From positions 1-7,619 of the forward strand of contig CALBWZ010000043.1 in assembly GCA_937893415.1 (NCBI GenBank): a stretch of 7,619 nt of DNA. Direction: 5' to 3'. A model generated the notes under the pieces. That model had not been told where the DNA came from, searched no databases, and was given only the letters and a program-made list of their open reading frames with translations. Made by a program: the position numbers and the translations under genes. This document shows, in pieces, positions 6,939-7,619 of the stretch (its first letter is position 1; each line of letters opens with the position of its first letter). The DNA is from an uncultured Comamonadaceae bacterium (GTDB lineage: Bacteria; Pseudomonadota; Gammaproteobacteria; Burkholderiales; Burkholderiaceae_C).

Positions 6939-6945
6939 CCCTTTT

Positions 6946-7383
6946 ATGTTCAACATTATTTTGTTACCTACAGATGGTTCAGACAAGGCGATGGTTGCTG
7001 CCGAGACGGCGGTGGCCTTGGCCAAGGTGCACCAGGCCAGCATTGTGTCGGTGGTGGTGATTGACCCATTCCCGTATATCGGCTTGGGTGAGGCCTCAGC
7101 CTTTGGCCTGCAGGCTTACCTCAGTGAGGCGCAAGCCGCTGCGCACTTGTCGTTGGGCAGGGTGCGCGTGCTGGCCGAGGCTGCGGGTGTGCCTTTTAAG
7201 GCTGACACCATAGAGCGCAACGCGGTGTATGACGGCATTTTAGATACCGCCAAGGCCGAAAACTGTGACCTCATTGTGATGGGCTCACATGGCACCAGCG
7301 GCATGAAGGCGCTTATTTTGGGCAGTGAAACCCAAAAAGTGCTGACCCACAGTGCCGTGCCAGTGTTGGTGATTAAGTCCTAG
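6946..7383 (+). CDS. UspA-type universal stress protein
   Basis: This is a 145-aa single-domain cytosolic Usp protein of the ATP-binding branch. It opens with MFNIILLPTDGSD, containing the family's first strand and D10. It ends with the nucleotide loop G113-SHG-x9-G126-S (pattern G-x2-G-x9-G-S/T), then the final strand VPVLVIKS. Length is typical for a one-domain Usp. Such proteins dimerise and help survival under stress such as starvation or low oxygen, but the specific role here is unknown. ATG 6946 is preferred over GTG 6925 because of the ribosome binding site and because Usp proteins normally begin only a few residues before the first strand. It stands alone, with long non-coding stretches on both sides. 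I see no FNR/Anr-type palindrome upstream. Confidence 0.93.
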   Translation: MFNIILLPTDGSDKAMVAAETAVALAKVHQASIVSVVVIDPFPYIGLGEASAFGLQAYLSEAQAAAHLSLGRVRVLAEAAGVPFKADTIERNAVYDGILDTAKAENCDLIVMGSHGTSGMKALILGSETQKVLTHSAVPVLVIKS

Positions 7384-7446
7384 CCCCCTCTTTAGTGCAG
7401 TCAAGCGGCCCAAGTTGCAGTGGGCAGTATTGAGCTGCACCAAGCT

Positions 7447-7470
7447 GTTCATTTGTTCATTTGTTCGTTG
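7447..7470 (+). repeat. Tandem 8-bp direct repeat
   Basis: GTTCATTT occurs twice head to tail (7447-7454, 7455-7462) and is followed by a third imperfect unit GTTCGTTG (7463-7470). This is a small slippage-type repeat in non-coding DNA. No function can be assigned. Confidence 0.6.
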
Positions 7471-7513
7471 CAACGCCCTTGCTGTGAGCGTTCATGCCTG
7501 CGGATTGAGGGAG

Positions 7514-7604
7514 AGGGCAAAGCCCTGCAAGCTACTGCAGCTTGCCCGCGCACGCCACGCCCCAGCGCTAGGGAAGGTCTGCAGAACCCTCGCGCCAGCG
7601 GGAG
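7514..7604. repeat. Cluster of adjacent small hairpins
   Basis: Two perfect hairpins abut. AGGGC-AAA-GCCCT occupies 7514-7526, and GCAAGCT-ACTGC-AGCTTGC (7-bp stem) occupies 7527-7545. An AGCGCT palindrome with imperfect CCC/GGG flanks follows near 7561-7573. A 16-base imperfect hairpin with one mismatch spans 7589-7604. The series is denser in dyads than the rest of the window. It could be a structured RNA, a dispersed palindromic intergenic element, or a terminator region for a gene to the right on the minus strand. Confidence 0.45.
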
Positions 7605-7619
7605 TTGAGGTTTAAAAGT

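Larger units (their letters stand above)
6349..6945. other. 597-base region with no supportable gene
   Basis: Between the VOC and stress-protein genes, six-frame reading gives only short frames with no recognisable domain. Apart from the VOC ribosome binding site at the left end I see no tRNA arms, transposase signature or CRISPR-like repetition. The left part contains two overlapping plus-strand frames with gene-like composition: ATG 6372 onward (MLLKELPALCHQIPAV) and, one frame away, 6446-6605 (MLALYQAALEGG and an H/W/K-rich helix), ending at the TAG at 6605-6607. Together they could be a small decayed gene. The right end must hold the stress-protein promoter; TAAACT (6883-6888) is a possible -10 but lacks a -35. 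Confidence 0.5.
7384..7619. other. Non-coding right end with short repeats and hairpins
   Basis: No reading frame here has recognisable protein features. Several frames are open for 55-65 codons on both strands, which is uninformative at this GC content. The stress-protein terminator should lie near 7384-7440, but I see no GC stem followed by a T-run. The right half is rich in palindromes (separate entry). The sequence does not match conserved blocks of RNase P RNA, tmRNA or tRNA that I can recall. Confidence 0.5.

Noticed and set aside
7449..7619. Minus-strand frame open from the right edge to a stop at 7449-7451, as the tail of a gene beyond the window
   Set aside because: Fifty-six open codons are common by chance at this GC content. 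The peptide is low-complexity-like, rich in R, L, P and G, and crosses the hairpin cluster. Flanking sequence would be needed to revive it.

Overview
The window reads as ordinary chromosomal DNA of a betaproteobacterium, most likely order Burkholderiales and probably Comamonadaceae-like. This rests on protein flavour, moderately high GC, and a leucine-degradation cluster of the kind common in that group. No sequence search was run, so the taxonomic call is an inference.

Bases 1-3864 (plus strand) carry four closely spaced genes. The first is the 3' four-fifths of a biotin-dependent carboxylase alpha subunit, best read as methylcrotonyl-CoA carboxylase. A GhrA-like D-2-hydroxyacid dehydrogenase, a hydroxymethylglutaryl-CoA lyase and a small SlyX coiled-coil protein follow. 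The carboxylase and the lyase are two of the last three steps of leucine catabolism (3-methylcrotonyl-CoA to 3-methylglutaconyl-CoA; HMG-CoA to acetoacetate plus acetyl-CoA). The hydratase and the beta subunit are not in view and may lie to the left. The dehydrogenase sits between the two pathway enzymes and may act on a side product.

Bases 3907-6348 hold a YhbW-type flavin-dependent oxidoreductase (minus strand). It is divergent from a two-gene unit on the plus strand: an RhtB-like amino-acid exporter and a cysteine-motif DUF1289 protein. A VOC/glyoxalase-fold protein (minus strand) converges on that unit.

Bases 6349-6945 contain no gene I can defend. A UspA-type universal stress protein follows at 6946-7383. 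The last 236 bases are non-coding as far as I can tell and carry short tandem repeats and a run of small hairpins.

I found no exotic system, mobile element, CRISPR array, rRNA or tRNA. The points most worth a second look are the repeated placement of a -10-like hexamer 6-7 bases before ATGs that lack a Shine-Dalgarno (possible leaderless mRNAs), the dehydrogenase inside the leucine cluster, the long unexplained gap, and the hairpin-rich right end.
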